Shown: piece after piece, positions 45,125 through 54,659 of the stretch | Layout: every line of letters starts with the position of its first letter | Position numbering within the stretch: the stretch's first letter is position 1 | Source of the DNA: Variovorax dokdonensis | GTDB taxonomy: Bacteria; Pseudomonadota; Gammaproteobacteria; Burkholderiales; Burkholderiaceae_C | Direction of reading: 5' to 3' | Assembly: GCF_030316895.1 (NCBI RefSeq) | Contig: NZ_JASZYV010000002.1 | Span: 372,001 to 436,000, forward strand | DNA length: 64,000 nt | Program-made: the position numbers and the translations under genes | The notes under the pieces: generated by a model | The model's database searches: none | Seen by the model: the letters and a program-made list of their open reading frames with translations, nothing else | Told to the model about the DNA's origin: nothing

Positions 45125-45410
45125 ACAGCCCCGCTCGCAGCGAACCTCGCGAGCAGGCCGGCAGCCCTGGCGCTCGATCGATGCGTTACGAAATGCATCG
45201 AGTCCGGGTGCCCTTGCGCTCGAAATTCGGGTGGTGCCGATGTGAGCGTGCGCCCGCTAAGCCTTTAGCGCTAGACCGTCTTGAGAATGTTCGCTCCACT
45301 ACCCCCCACCTAGACTGCGCCGCACAGGTTTTTTGGGAACGGCGCGCGCTGCCGCGCGTCGATTGAGGGGTCGATCGAGGACACCGCCCAGGCCTGTGCC
45401 TGGGGGTTCC
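45125..45410 (+). promoter_or_regulatory. Upstream region of the CHAT-TpsB-TpsA operon
   Basis: A 286-base space without a convincing gene. It holds two short inverted repeats without T-tails (GCTCGC/GCGAGC at 45133-45154 and CGATGC/GCATCG at 45179-45200), which may help end ligD transcription, an AT-richer stretch around 45270-45340 suited to a promoter, and a hairpin right before the next start. No sigma factor site is clear. Confidence 0.45.
45387..45404 (+). promoter_or_regulatory. Hairpin overlapping the CHAT gene ribosome binding site
   Basis: CCCAGGC-CTGT-GCCTGGG forms a perfect 7-bp stem with a tetraloop six bases before the ATG at 45411. The only Shine-Dalgarno-like sequence (the G-run after CT at 45402-45406) lies partly in the stem, so the hairpin could hold translation low. 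Confidence 0.4.
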
Positions 45411-47570
45411 ATGAATTCTTGCCGGACTAGCACCGACACCGTCACCCGTGAATTCAAGGTGCGATGGCGCGGTACCTTTGGAATGCTGACCGTGGCGGCA
45501 GCGCTCGCCGGGCCAGCCGCTGCGCTTGCGCAGGCCGGCGCGCCCGACGCCGAAGCCGCTGCCGCACGCATGGAGAAGGCGAGGCTGGAAGACGTCGACA
45601 CCGTCTTCGCGCTCACCAACGACGGCGCCATCCTCTACTCGCAGGACGATCTCAAGCTCTCGGGCTACCAGTACTGCAGCCAGGCCATCGCGCTGGCCGA
45701 AGGCGGCAACTTCCGCCAAAGCGTGCGGGCGGCAAGCAAGGCGCTGCACCTGGCCAACACCACACGCGATCCGGAGCTACTGGCCTACGCCAATCGCGAC
45801 CTGGCCATCACCTACAGCTATTCGGGGCAATTGGAAAAGGCCGAGCAGTTTGCGCGCGACGCGCTCCGGCTTCCGGTCAAGAACCCCACCCAGGTCGTCG
45901 GCCCCGCCAACAAGGTGGTCGGCGACGTGCAGACCCGCCGGGGCGACTATGCGGCGGCCGTGCTCAGCTACGACACGGCGCTGGCCGGCAGCTCCGAGCG
46001 CTACAAGCCGCTGGTCCAGGCCTCGCTCGCCAATGCCCTGGTGGATGCTGGACAGCTCAAGCGTGCGCGTGAAGTGATCGACTCGATCACCCGGCCGAAG
46101 GACGCATCGCTGGCCGCGCAACTCGACCGCACGCAGGCCAAACTGTTGCTGGCCGAAGGCAACGCCGAGATGGCGCGCGAGTTGTATCGCGAGCAAGCCA
46201 CCCAGAAGACAGGCATCGACGCCTCCTACTACCGCATGTGGGCCTGGGACGGCGTCTCGCGCGCCGAGCAGTCCCTGGGCAACAAGCAGGCCGCTGCCGA
46301 TGCGGCCGGCAAGGCCCTGGCCGCCATCGACACGGTGCGTGCGCGTTTCCGCAGCGAAGAATTCAAGATGGGGCTGTTCTCCGACGTGCAGTCCATCTTC
46401 GACCGAGCCATCGGCCTGTACAGCGAACTGGGCGACGACGGGCGCGCCCTGGAAGTGAGCGAGCGCAGCCGCTCGCGCGCGCTGCTCGACGCCGTGCGCG
46501 GCCGAGCCAGCACCGGCACGCTGTCGGCCGACGCGCCCGATCTGACCGCCATGCAGCGCGCCCTGCGTCCCGACGAGCGCGTGGTGGAATTCCATGCGCT
46601 GCCCGATCGGCTCCAGGTCTGGGTCATCAGCGCCAGCGGCGTGCGCTCGCATGCCGTGCCGATCAAGCGCGACGAGCTGGGCGAACTGGTGGAGGGCTTT
46701 CGCAATTCGGTGGTGCGCGGGCGCCGCGGCGCCGTCACCAATGCCGAGCGGCTGGGCGCCGCGATCATCGGTCCGCTGGGCCTGGCGGACGGCCAGCGGC
46801 TGGTGGTCGTCCCCCATGGTCCGTTGCACTACCTGCCTTTCCAGGCGCTTCGCGTCAACGGCCGCTACCTGATCGAGACGCACCCCGTCTCGGTGGTCCC
46901 GTCGATGGGCATCGCCTTGCAGTTGGCCCAGCGCGGCTCGCAGACGCCGGCCGACCTGGTGGCTTTCGGCAACCCGAAGATCGCCGAGAAATACGAGCTG
47001 CCCGGCGCCGAGGTCGAGGTCAAGCAACTGGCCACGCTGTTCCCGCGCAACGAGGTCTTCCTGGGCGCCGCCGCCAACAAGACGCAGTTCCGCAAGGCGG
47101 TGGCCGACGCTCCCGTGGTGCATGTGGCGGCGCATGCGGAGGCCGACCAGGTCGACCCGCTCTATTCGCGCATCCTGCTGGCCAACGAAGGCGGCCGCCA
47201 GAACTTCCTCGAAGCACACGAGATCCTGGACATGAAGATGGGCAACACATCGCTGGTCACGCTCTCGGCCTGCGAATCCGGCCTTGGCCGCATCGCACGC
47301 GGCGACGAGGTGCTGGGCTTTCCGCGTTCGTTCCTGATGGCCGGCGCCAACGCCATGATCGCCTCGCTGTGGCCGGTGTCGGACGACGCCACCGAGTTGC
47401 TGATGAGCACGTTCTACGGAGAACTGGCCAAGGGCCGCGATGCCCAACGCGCGATGCAGGCGGCGCAGACCGCAGTGCTGCGCAATCCCAAGCTGGCGCA
47501 TCCCTTCTATTGGGCGCCGTTCAATCTGATCGGCAACTGGCGCATGACCGTCGGCGGAGGCGCCGCATGA
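45411..47570 (+). CDS. Exported TPR-CHAT domain protein (caspase-like)
   Basis: A 719-residue protein. The N-terminus has a long basic lead then LTVAAALAGPAAALAQAGAP, a likely signal peptide, so it acts outside the cytoplasm. Residues about 60-320 form TPR-like helical repeats (SGYQYCSQAIALAEGGNFRQ, AYANRDLAITYSYSGQLEKA, RRGDYAAAVLSYDTALAG). The CHAT domain fills about 420-719, with the caspase-type dyad His575 in VVHVAAHAEAD and Cys621 in TLSACESGLGRI, then FLMAGANAMIASLWPV. CHAT proteins are cysteine peptidases in the cases studied. The stop overlaps the tpsB start, so it is made with the secretion system; processing of its exoprotein is the natural guess. Confidence 0.88.
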   Translation: MNSCRTSTDTVTREFKVRWRGTFGMLTVAAALAGPAAALAQAGAPDAEAAAARMEKARLEDVDTVFALTNDGAILYSQDDLKLSGYQYCSQAIALAEGGNFRQSVRAASKALHLANTTRDPELLAYANRDLAITYSYSGQLEKAEQFARDALRLPVKNPTQVVGPANKVVGDVQTRRGDYAAAVLSYDTALAGSSERYKPLVQASLANALVDAGQLKRAREVIDSITRPKDASLAAQLDRTQAKLLLAEGNAEMARELYREQATQKTGIDASYYRMWAWDGVSRAEQSLGNKQAAADAAGKALAAIDTVRARFRSEEFKMGLFSDVQSIFDRAIGLYSELGDDGRALEVSERSRSRALLDAVRGRASTGTLSADAPDLTAMQRALRPDERVVEFHALPDRLQVWVISASGVRSHAVPIKRDELGELVEGFRNSVVRGRRGAVTNAERLGAAIIGPLGLADGQRLVVVPHGPLHYLPFQALRVNGRYLIETHPVSVVPSMGIALQLAQRGSQTPADLVAFGNPKIAEKYELPGAEVEVKQLATLFPRNEVFLGAAANKTQFRKAVADAPVVHVAAHAEADQVDPLYSRILLANEGGRQNFLEAHEILDMKMGNTSLVTLSACESGLGRIARGDEVLGFPRSFLMAGANAMIASLWPVSDDATELLMSTFYGELAKGRDAQRAMQAAQTAVLRNPKLAHPFYWAPFNLIGNWRMTVGGGAA

Positions 47571-49294
47571 ATGCACATGCTTCGCCCTTGACCCGGGCCT
47601 TGCAGATTGCCGGAGTCGCCAGCCTGTGCTGGGCTGCCGCGCTGCCGCAGGCGCAAGCCCAGACCCAGCGCATCGAAAGCACCACGCTCACGCCGACGCA
47701 GAACCCGTGCACGCAATGCCGGCGTGAAGACGATGTGCTGTCCCAGGGCTCGCCTGGCGCGCCCACGCAGGCGCTGCCGGCTGCGCCCACTGGGCCGCAG
47801 GCGAGCTTCCGCCTGAACGACGTGCGGCTCAAGGGCGCCAACGCGCTCGGCGCGGACGAGCTTCGTCCGGCGCTGCAGCCCTACATCGGCCGCGACGTGA
47901 CGCTCACCGATCTGCAGACGATGGCCGGCGCCATTACCCAGATCTATCGCGACCGCGGCTATTTCCTGGCGCAGGCCCTGGTGCCCGTCCAGAAGGTCGA
48001 GGGGGGCGTGGTCGAGATCAGCGTGATCGAAGGCCGGCTTGGCCAGGTCAACGTCAACGTCGCGCCCGATGCGCCGATCAAGGAAGAACGCGTGCGTGCC
48101 TTCCTCCAGGCCATCCCCGTCGGCGGCGCACTGGACACGCAGCGCTACGAACGCGCCATGCTGCTGCTGTCGGACCAGCCGGGCCTGCGCGTCAGCTCCA
48201 CGCTGCAGGAGGGCGCGCAGCCAGGCACCACCGACCTCACCGTCGATGTGGTGGCCGCACGCCGCTGGGAGTTCGCCGTGGATGCGGACAACCACGGCAC
48301 CGAGGAGACCGGCCGCTATCGCCTGGGTGCGACGGCGCGCTGGCTCAGCCCCTTCGGCATCGGCGACAACATCGACTTGCGCCTGATCGGCGCCGACAGC
48401 AGCGGCATGGTGTTCGGCCGGGCTTCGTACGAGGCGCCGATCGGCAGTTCCGGCCTGCGTGCAGGCATCGGCGCGGCGCATGTGCAGTACGAACTGGGCG
48501 GCGACTTCGTCAACCTGGACGCGCACGGCACGGCGGACATCGTCGACGCCTCGCTCAACTATCCGGTGATCCGCTCGCGCCGCCACAACCTGTTCATGCG
48601 CCTGGGCGCGGACATGCAGGATCTGTCGGACCACTACGACGCCGTCAACTTCAACCCGAAGAAACGCGTCTACGGACTCGGGCTGGGATGGGCCTGGGAG
48701 CTGCGCGACGATCTTTTCGGCGGCGGCTACTGGTCGAGCTCGGGCACGCTCTATCACGGCAAGCTGGACTTGCGGGACCAGGCCTCGGAGCAGTTCGACC
48801 AGAGCGCCTTCGGCCTGGGCACCGAAGGCAGCTTCGACAAGCTGACCTTCCGCTTCTCGCGCCTGCAGTCGATGTTCCCGCGCCATTCGCTGTACCTGAG
48901 CCTGGGCGGGCAGATGGCCGACAAGAACCTCGATGCATCGCAGAAGCTGTCGCTCGGCGGCGCTCGCGCGGTGCGCGCCTACCCGTCGGGCGAGCTGCTG
49001 GTGGACGAAGGCTTGCTGGGCACCATCGAATGGCGCTGGTCGCTCAACGACGAATGGACGCCCTTCGTCTTCTACGACGCGGCACGCGGCAAGGTGTCGC
49101 ACGACCCGCTGGCCATTCCCGGCCTGGACAACACCCAGAGCCTGCGCGGCGCAGGTCTGGGCGTGTCATGGGCGCGCCCCAACAACTTCCTGCTCAACGC
49201 CACCCTGGCATGGCGCGCCGGCACGCGCGAGGCGATCACCGATGGCGGTGGCCACAACCCGCGCCTGTTCGTGCAGTTCCAGAAGTTCTTCTAG
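47567..49294 (+). CDS. Two-partner secretion transporter TpsB (ShlB/FhaC/HecB family)
   Basis: Outer-membrane Omp85-superfamily pore that exports a TpsA partner. The 575-residue protein has a signal peptide ending near QAQAQ, a short CTQC-containing linker, a POTRA_2 domain (about residues 78-155: FRLNDVRLKGANALGADELR, ITQIYRDRGYFLAQALVPVQ), a second POTRA and a 16-strand barrel with the family motif LSLGGARAVRAYPSGELLVD near the plug-contacting region, ending in FQKFF with terminal Phe. It overlaps the CHAT gene by four bases and tpsA starts ten bases downstream. Confidence 0.94.
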   Translation: MNAHASPLTRALQIAGVASLCWAAALPQAQAQTQRIESTTLTPTQNPCTQCRREDDVLSQGSPGAPTQALPAAPTGPQASFRLNDVRLKGANALGADELRPALQPYIGRDVTLTDLQTMAGAITQIYRDRGYFLAQALVPVQKVEGGVVEISVIEGRLGQVNVNVAPDAPIKEERVRAFLQAIPVGGALDTQRYERAMLLLSDQPGLRVSSTLQEGAQPGTTDLTVDVVAARRWEFAVDADNHGTEETGRYRLGATARWLSPFGIGDNIDLRLIGADSSGMVFGRASYEAPIGSSGLRAGIGAAHVQYELGGDFVNLDAHGTADIVDASLNYPVIRSRRHNLFMRLGADMQDLSDHYDAVNFNPKKRVYGLGLGWAWELRDDLFGGGYWSSSGTLYHGKLDLRDQASEQFDQSAFGLGTEGSFDKLTFRFSRLQSMFPRHSLYLSLGGQMADKNLDASQKLSLGGARAVRAYPSGELLVDEGLLGTIEWRWSLNDEWTPFVFYDAARGKVSHDPLAIPGLDNTQSLRGAGLGVSWARPNNFLLNATLAWRAGTREAITDGGGHNPRLFVQFQKFF

Positions 49295-49304
49295 GCCGAC
49301 GGTC

Positions 49305-52300
49305 ATGCAATCCCCCCAAAGCTCATCCCGTACCCGTTCGCTGGCGACCGGCACCCTGCGCAGCCGGCGCGCGACGGCCATGCCGCCCCTTCGCCTGCGC
49401 CCGCTGGCGCTGAGCCTGATCTGCCTGGGCCTGACGCCGGCGTTGGCACAGACGCTGCCCGTGGGCAGCGGCGTGGCGGTGCAGGGCACGGCGGCGGTGC
49501 AGCCTGGCTCGCCGCCGAACGTGATGAGGATCCAGCAGGACACGCCGCGCGCCATCATGGAATGGCAGAGCTTCAATGTGGGTACGGGCAACCAGGTCAA
49601 CGTGGCCCAGCCGAGCGCGGCCAGCGTGCTGCTCAATCGGGTGCTGGTGGGTGGCCCCACCTCGCAGATCGACGGCGCCATCAATGCCAACGGGCATGTG
49701 TACCTGATCAACCCCAGCGGCGCCGTCTTCGGTCCCAATTCGTCGATCAATGTCGGCGGCTTTGTCGCATCGACGCTCAACATCGCCAGCGACAGCGCGT
49801 TCATGAACGGCAGCAAGCAGCTCGTGTTCGAGCGTGACGACGGCAACAACGCGTCGGTGATCAACCAGGGCACGATCAACGTCGGCGAAGGCGGCGTGGC
49901 TGCGCTCATGGGCGCGTCGGTCAGCAACCAGGGCGCCATCAACGTGGCGCGCGGTACGGGCGCGCTGGTGTCGGCACGAAAGGTCACGGTCGATTTCGAG
50001 GGCGACGGGCTCACCCGGTTCACGATCCCGGCCGATTCGCAAGCCACGCAGGCGCTGGTGGAGAACCTGGGCAGCATCACGGCGGACGGCGGGCGCGTTG
50101 CCATGCAGGCGGCGTCGACGGCCAGGGCGCAGGTGGTGAACCAGCAGGGCCTGCTGCAGGCGCGCTCGCTGCAAAGCCGCGGCGGCGAGATCATCCTGGG
50201 CGCCGGCCCCGATCCCACCGCCGCCAACTTCCAGCAATTGCCCGAGCGAAACAACAGCATGCTCGTCGCCGGGACCCTGGACGTGAGCGCCAGCGGCACC
50301 GGGCCGGGCGGCAGGATCAACACCTCCGCCCCGCGCGTGGACGTCGACGCCACCGCGCAGATCAATGCCGGCGGCAATGGGGGCGCCAACGGCACGTGGA
50401 CCGTCAATTCGCGCCAGGACCTGACGGTGAGCGACCTTCCACCCGCCGTCGAGGAGGGCAGTGGCAGCTACGCGTCCGGCACGGGCGGCAGCATCGTCAA
50501 TTCGGGCGCCCTGGGTCGTGCGCTCGGCCGCAACACGGATGTCGTGCTCACCACGGATGCGCAGGCGGCGGAAGTCGACCAGGGGCGCAGCTCCGTCGGG
50601 ACCGGACTCGTGTTCGAGGCTGCGAACGTTGCCAAGACCGAGGGCGGGGACACCACGCTGACGCTCAATTCTTCGCGCAACCTGCTACTGGGTCTGGCCA
50701 CGGTCGGGTCGAGCAGCGGCGCGCTGAACATCGACATGAACGCCGATGCCGTGGGCGCCGCGCTGCCGGACACCCTGCCGATCCAGCAAGGGGGCACGAC
50801 GAGCGGCGGTACGGTCCTGATCATCCAGTCGACGGTCGAGACCAATGGCGGCCGCATCCGTGTCTATGGGCAGAGCGACCCCGACAAGGGGCGTGCCGTC
50901 GGCTTCTCGCTCGACGAGGGCCGCGGCTCGGACAGCGCCGGCGTCAGGGTGAGAGATTCGCTCCTGTCGACCTGCGCGGCCGGGCAGACGGCATGCAGCG
51001 GCGCGGGCGACATCATCCTGCGCGGGCAGGGCACAACGGTGTTCACCGAAGGCGCGATCGCCAGAAGCGGCGTCGGTGTGGGCCTGCAAAGCAGTGTGCT
51101 TCGCACGGGCAGCGGGAACATCGAATTGGACGGACGCGGCGGCCTTGCCGCTTCGGGCGTCTATATGGACAACAGCGGGCGCTTCTACAACCCCAGCATC
51201 GAATCGAGCAGCGGCAACATCACGCTCACCGGCAGCACGCGCGGCTGGACGAGTGCCGATCCGGCGGTGTTCCCGGAGGTGGGCCTGGACTTGTCGACCA
51301 CCAACGGCGACGCAGGCGGCGGTGGCGGCGTGGTGCTGGTCGGCACCAATATCGCGACCGGCGGCAACGTGCGCATCGACGGCCAGGGCTCGGACCTGAC
51401 CGAACTGGGCAACAACCCCACGTTCCAGAACTTCCTGCTGTCGGGCAGCAACTCGGCCATCATGGGCGGCTCGCACGGCGTCGCGCTGTTCGACACCAAC
51501 GTGACCGCCGGGGCCGGCCGGCAGATCGACATCGCCGGGACGGCGGGCAGCAATGCCTTCACCGTGAACCTCGATCCGTCGAGCGGCGCGATCACGGTAT
51601 CGCCGGACACCTATCCTTCGTACGGCGTGAACGTCGCAGGCACCTTCGGCAACGGCGCCATCTCGACGGCCGGCGGGCGGGTCAACATCGACGGCAGGGG
51701 CTCGGACATCGGCATGAGTTATGTCGACGACTCCGAAGGCGGCCCCATCTCGATGCTCGACGTGTCCTCCACCACCGGCCAGGGCGGAAGCATCTCGGTC
51801 ACGGGCCGCAACATCCGCGTGTCCAACGACTTCACCGACGAGCCGACGCCCGCCTTCATCAACGCCAGCGGCGCCACGGGCGGCGGCAACGTGCAGCTGC
51901 GCGCCTCGGGCTCGATGGGCATCGGCCAGAACAGCAGCATCCGCGCCGACACCACGGGAGCGAGCGGCAACGGCGGAAGCATCGTCGCGGTGGCGCAGGG
52001 CGACCTTCGGGCCTACGGCGCCTACAGCGCCCGTGGCGGCGAGACGGGCGGCAACGGCGGCTTCGTCGAAACCTCCGGCACCAACGTGGACCTGTCGGGC
52101 ATCCGCGTCGACGCATCGGCTCCGGCCGGCACGTCGGGCCTTTGGCTGATCGACCCGTTCGACATCACCATCGCGAACGGCACCGCGGCAGGCACGCTGC
52201 CTTCGCTGCCCTTCGTGCCGCTGGCGAACTCGGTCATCCAGGACGGCGACATCAACGCCGCGCTCAACAGCGGCACCAGCGTCACCATCACTACCGGCGC

Positions 52301-54614
52301 GCCCGATCCGTCATCGTTCGCCGGGTCCATCTTCTTCAATCCGGCGGTGGACATCAACGTCGACACGGGCACGGCGCCGGTCACGCTGCGCCTGGAAGCG
52401 CAGCGCGACATCGTGGCGAACAACGGCGATACGCAGATCCGCGCCACCAGCGCGCCCCTGGGCGTCGAATTCGCCGCCGGGCTGAGCGGCAGCACGGGCG
52501 GCATCTACTACGGCGGCAGCATCCTCACCAATGGCGGCAACGTCAGCATGACGGCGCTGGGCGGCAACTTCAACAACTGCACGATCTGCCTGGTCAACAG
52601 CAAGATCGACACGCGAGCGGGCGGCAGCGATGCCAATGCCGGCGGCAATGTGAGCCTGCAGGTGCCGCAGATCACCGCGCTGGTCGGCGAAGGCTCCGTC
52701 TTCACCACCGCGGCGGTCGACATCAACGGCAGCACCATCGCCACGTCGACCGGCAACGTGGACGTCCTGGGCCGGACCAACATCGGAAGCGGCGTGCGCG
52801 TGTACGCGCCGCAGGGCATCGGCGGTATCCAGACCACCAGCGGCAACGTCACCATTACCGGCATCGGCGCCTACAGCAGCAACAGCGGCGACGGCGCCAG
52901 CCACGGCGTGAGCATCAACGGCGCCAGCGTGCAGACGGCCACCGGCAACATCGCGGTGCGGGGCCTGCGCACCGGCGGTCCGGACCCGTTGCCGCCCCTG
53001 GTCGCGCTGGCGGTTCCGGGCCCGGACGTGAGCAATCGCGGCGCTGGCGTTTCGCTGTCGAACGGCGCGCTGGTCAGCGCCACCGGCACCGGGCGGATCG
53101 AGGTGACCGGCGAGACGCAAGGCAACGGTGCCGGCGTGCTCGTGACGGCGCTCGAAACCGCAGGTTCCCTGCTGACGCCGGCGTCGAGCATCGACGGCAA
53201 TGGCAACGTCGTGCTGCGTGCCGCCAACGATGGCAGCAGCGATGCGCTGGCCGTGGGCGGCACAGTCCGCGCGGGCGGCGTGCTCAACCTGCGGCCCGGT
53301 GGGGTCGATGCCGCCAGCGGCGCAGGCGTCGATCGCCTGGCCAATCCGATCGTGCTTTCTCCGCTCGGCGGCACCGGCTTCGACATCTCAGCCGACGAAC
53401 TCACCCGCATCTCTGCGGCTTCGATGGTCTTCGGCAGCGATGTCCACGCCGGCGCGATCAGCGTCGAGACGCCCATCGCATCGAGCGTGCCGCTGACGCT
53501 GCAAAACGGTGGCGGTGGCGGCATCTCGCTGCTGGCGCCCGTGTCGGCGCCGCAGTTGGGCCTCATCAGCGGCGGCAGCATCACGCAGGCAGCGGGCGCG
53601 AATGTCACGGCCGGCACGCTGCTCGCGCAGTCCTATGGCGGCGACGTCATCCTGTCGGATGCGCAGAACAACGTCAGCGCGACCACGCTGGGTGGCGGCG
53701 CCGCAGGGCGTTTCGAGTTCGTCAACGCCGGCACGCTGCGCGTGGGCGCGGTCTCTATAACCGGCTGGAACGCGGCAAGCGAGGCGCCGTTGCCCGTCAC
53801 CGCCAACTCCATGGCGGCGGACACCGTGCTCGTGCGCACGCTCACCGGCGACCTGCTGCTCGATACGGCGGTGAGCAGCGTCAACGGCGCCGACCTGGTG
53901 GCGGCCAACACTTTCCAGAACGTAGGCGGCGGCAGCCTGTCCGGCGCGCCCTGGCGCATCTGGGCCGACACCTGGGTGGGCGAAACGCGCGGCGGCCTCG
54001 CCGGCTCCGGGCTCTTCCCCAACTACTACAACTGCGCCTTCCTGGGCACCTGCGGGGTCACCATCACGCCGGGCGACAACCACTTCATCTATCGGCAGCA
54101 GCCCACCCTGACGCTGACGGTCGGCGACTTCGTGCGCACGGTCGGCACCGCCAATCCCGCCTTCGGCTACACCCTGGCGGGGCTGATCCTGGGCGACGGC
54201 GACAACGGCATCACCGCCACGTACAGCACGCTGGCCGACGCCGGCAGTCCGCCCGGCCTCTATGCCATCGACGCCACGGCGGCGTCGGCCGCGGGCTATG
54301 CCGTCAACGTGGTGCCGGGCAGGCTGCAGGTGCTGCAAGCGCTGCAGACCATCGTGAGCCAGTCGCCGACGGGGACGGTGGCGCCGCCTGCGCTGGCGCG
54401 CTTCGTCGACGTGCTGCGCGACGAGCCCAACACCTGGGTGTACGACCGCAACATCGGCGTCGCGCCCATCTGTCTGGCCACTGGGCCGCTGGACGGCGGT
54501 CGGGCACTGCAGGGCAACGACGTGCTGGCGCGCGAATGGTCGATCGTGCGCACGCGGCCCAATCTCACCAGCTGCCTGGACACGCAACGCTCCAATTCCT
54601 GCGGCGACTTCTGA
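49305..54614 (+). CDS. Filamentous haemagglutinin-type exoprotein TpsA
   Basis: A 1769-residue secreted beta-helical protein. Either 49305 or 49380 (MPPLRLRPL) may be the start; the signal peptide is LALSLICLGLTPALAQ. The TPS secretion domain follows at residues about 50-310, with SFNVGTGNQVNVAQPS, NRVLVGGPTSQIDGAINANG and LINPSGAVFGPNSSINVGG, in which NPSG stands for the usual NPNG. The body is Gly/Ser/Thr/Asn-rich beta-helix repeats. Near residues 1598-1680 is an MBG/YDG-like module (TLTVGDFVRTVGTANPAFGY). The end has two pairs of cysteines in the last 330 bases but no VENN or toxin domain, so an adhesin-like role is more likely than contact-dependent inhibition. Confidence 0.92.
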   Translation: MQSPQSSSRTRSLATGTLRSRRATAMPPLRLRPLALSLICLGLTPALAQTLPVGSGVAVQGTAAVQPGSPPNVMRIQQDTPRAIMEWQSFNVGTGNQVNVAQPSAASVLLNRVLVGGPTSQIDGAINANGHVYLINPSGAVFGPNSSINVGGFVASTLNIASDSAFMNGSKQLVFERDDGNNASVINQGTINVGEGGVAALMGASVSNQGAINVARGTGALVSARKVTVDFEGDGLTRFTIPADSQATQALVENLGSITADGGRVAMQAASTARAQVVNQQGLLQARSLQSRGGEIILGAGPDPTAANFQQLPERNNSMLVAGTLDVSASGTGPGGRINTSAPRVDVDATAQINAGGNGGANGTWTVNSRQDLTVSDLPPAVEEGSGSYASGTGGSIVNSGALGRALGRNTDVVLTTDAQAAEVDQGRSSVGTGLVFEAANVAKTEGGDTTLTLNSSRNLLLGLATVGSSSGALNIDMNADAVGAALPDTLPIQQGGTTSGGTVLIIQSTVETNGGRIRVYGQSDPDKGRAVGFSLDEGRGSDSAGVRVRDSLLSTCAAGQTACSGAGDIILRGQGTTVFTEGAIARSGVGVGLQSSVLRTGSGNIELDGRGGLAASGVYMDNSGRFYNPSIESSSGNITLTGSTRGWTSADPAVFPEVGLDLSTTNGDAGGGGGVVLVGTNIATGGNVRIDGQGSDLTELGNNPTFQNFLLSGSNSAIMGGSHGVALFDTNVTAGAGRQIDIAGTAGSNAFTVNLDPSSGAITVSPDTYPSYGVNVAGTFGNGAISTAGGRVNIDGRGSDIGMSYVDDSEGGPISMLDVSSTTGQGGSISVTGRNIRVSNDFTDEPTPAFINASGATGGGNVQLRASGSMGIGQNSSIRADTTGASGNGGSIVAVAQGDLRAYGAYSARGGETGGNGGFVETSGTNVDLSGIRVDASAPAGTSGLWLIDPFDITIANGTAAGTLPSLPFVPLANSVIQDGDINAALNSGTSVTITTGAPDPSSFAGSIFFNPAVDINVDTGTAPVTLRLEAQRDIVANNGDTQIRATSAPLGVEFAAGLSGSTGGIYYGGSILTNGGNVSMTALGGNFNNCTICLVNSKIDTRAGGSDANAGGNVSLQVPQITALVGEGSVFTTAAVDINGSTIATSTGNVDVLGRTNIGSGVRVYAPQGIGGIQTTSGNVTITGIGAYSSNSGDGASHGVSINGASVQTATGNIAVRGLRTGGPDPLPPLVALAVPGPDVSNRGAGVSLSNGALVSATGTGRIEVTGETQGNGAGVLVTALETAGSLLTPASSIDGNGNVVLRAANDGSSDALAVGGTVRAGGVLNLRPGGVDAASGAGVDRLANPIVLSPLGGTGFDISADELTRISAASMVFGSDVHAGAISVETPIASSVPLTLQNGGGGGISLLAPVSAPQLGLISGGSITQAAGANVTAGTLLAQSYGGDVILSDAQNNVSATTLGGGAAGRFEFVNAGTLRVGAVSITGWNAASEAPLPVTANSMAADTVLVRTLTGDLLLDTAVSSVNGADLVAANTFQNVGGGSLSGAPWRIWADTWVGETRGGLAGSGLFPNYYNCAFLGTCGVTITPGDNHFIYRQQPTLTLTVGDFVRTVGTANPAFGYTLAGLILGDGDNGITATYSTLADAGSPPGLYAIDATAASAAGYAVNVVPGRLQVLQALQTIVSQSPTGTVAPPALARFVDVLRDEPNTWVYDRNIGVAPICLATGPLDGGRALQGNDVLAREWSIVRTRPNLTSCLDTQRSNSCGDF

Positions 54615-54659
54615 ACTGCGGCGCGCCGTCGGGCGCAAGCGGGGCCGGCGCTGCGGGAT

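Noticed and set aside
46238..47566. Upstream extension of the tpsB frame into the CHAT gene
   Set aside because: The real start at 47567 gives a signal peptide and ATGA coupling; the extension is Arg/Gly/Pro-rich and out of frame with the CHAT domain.
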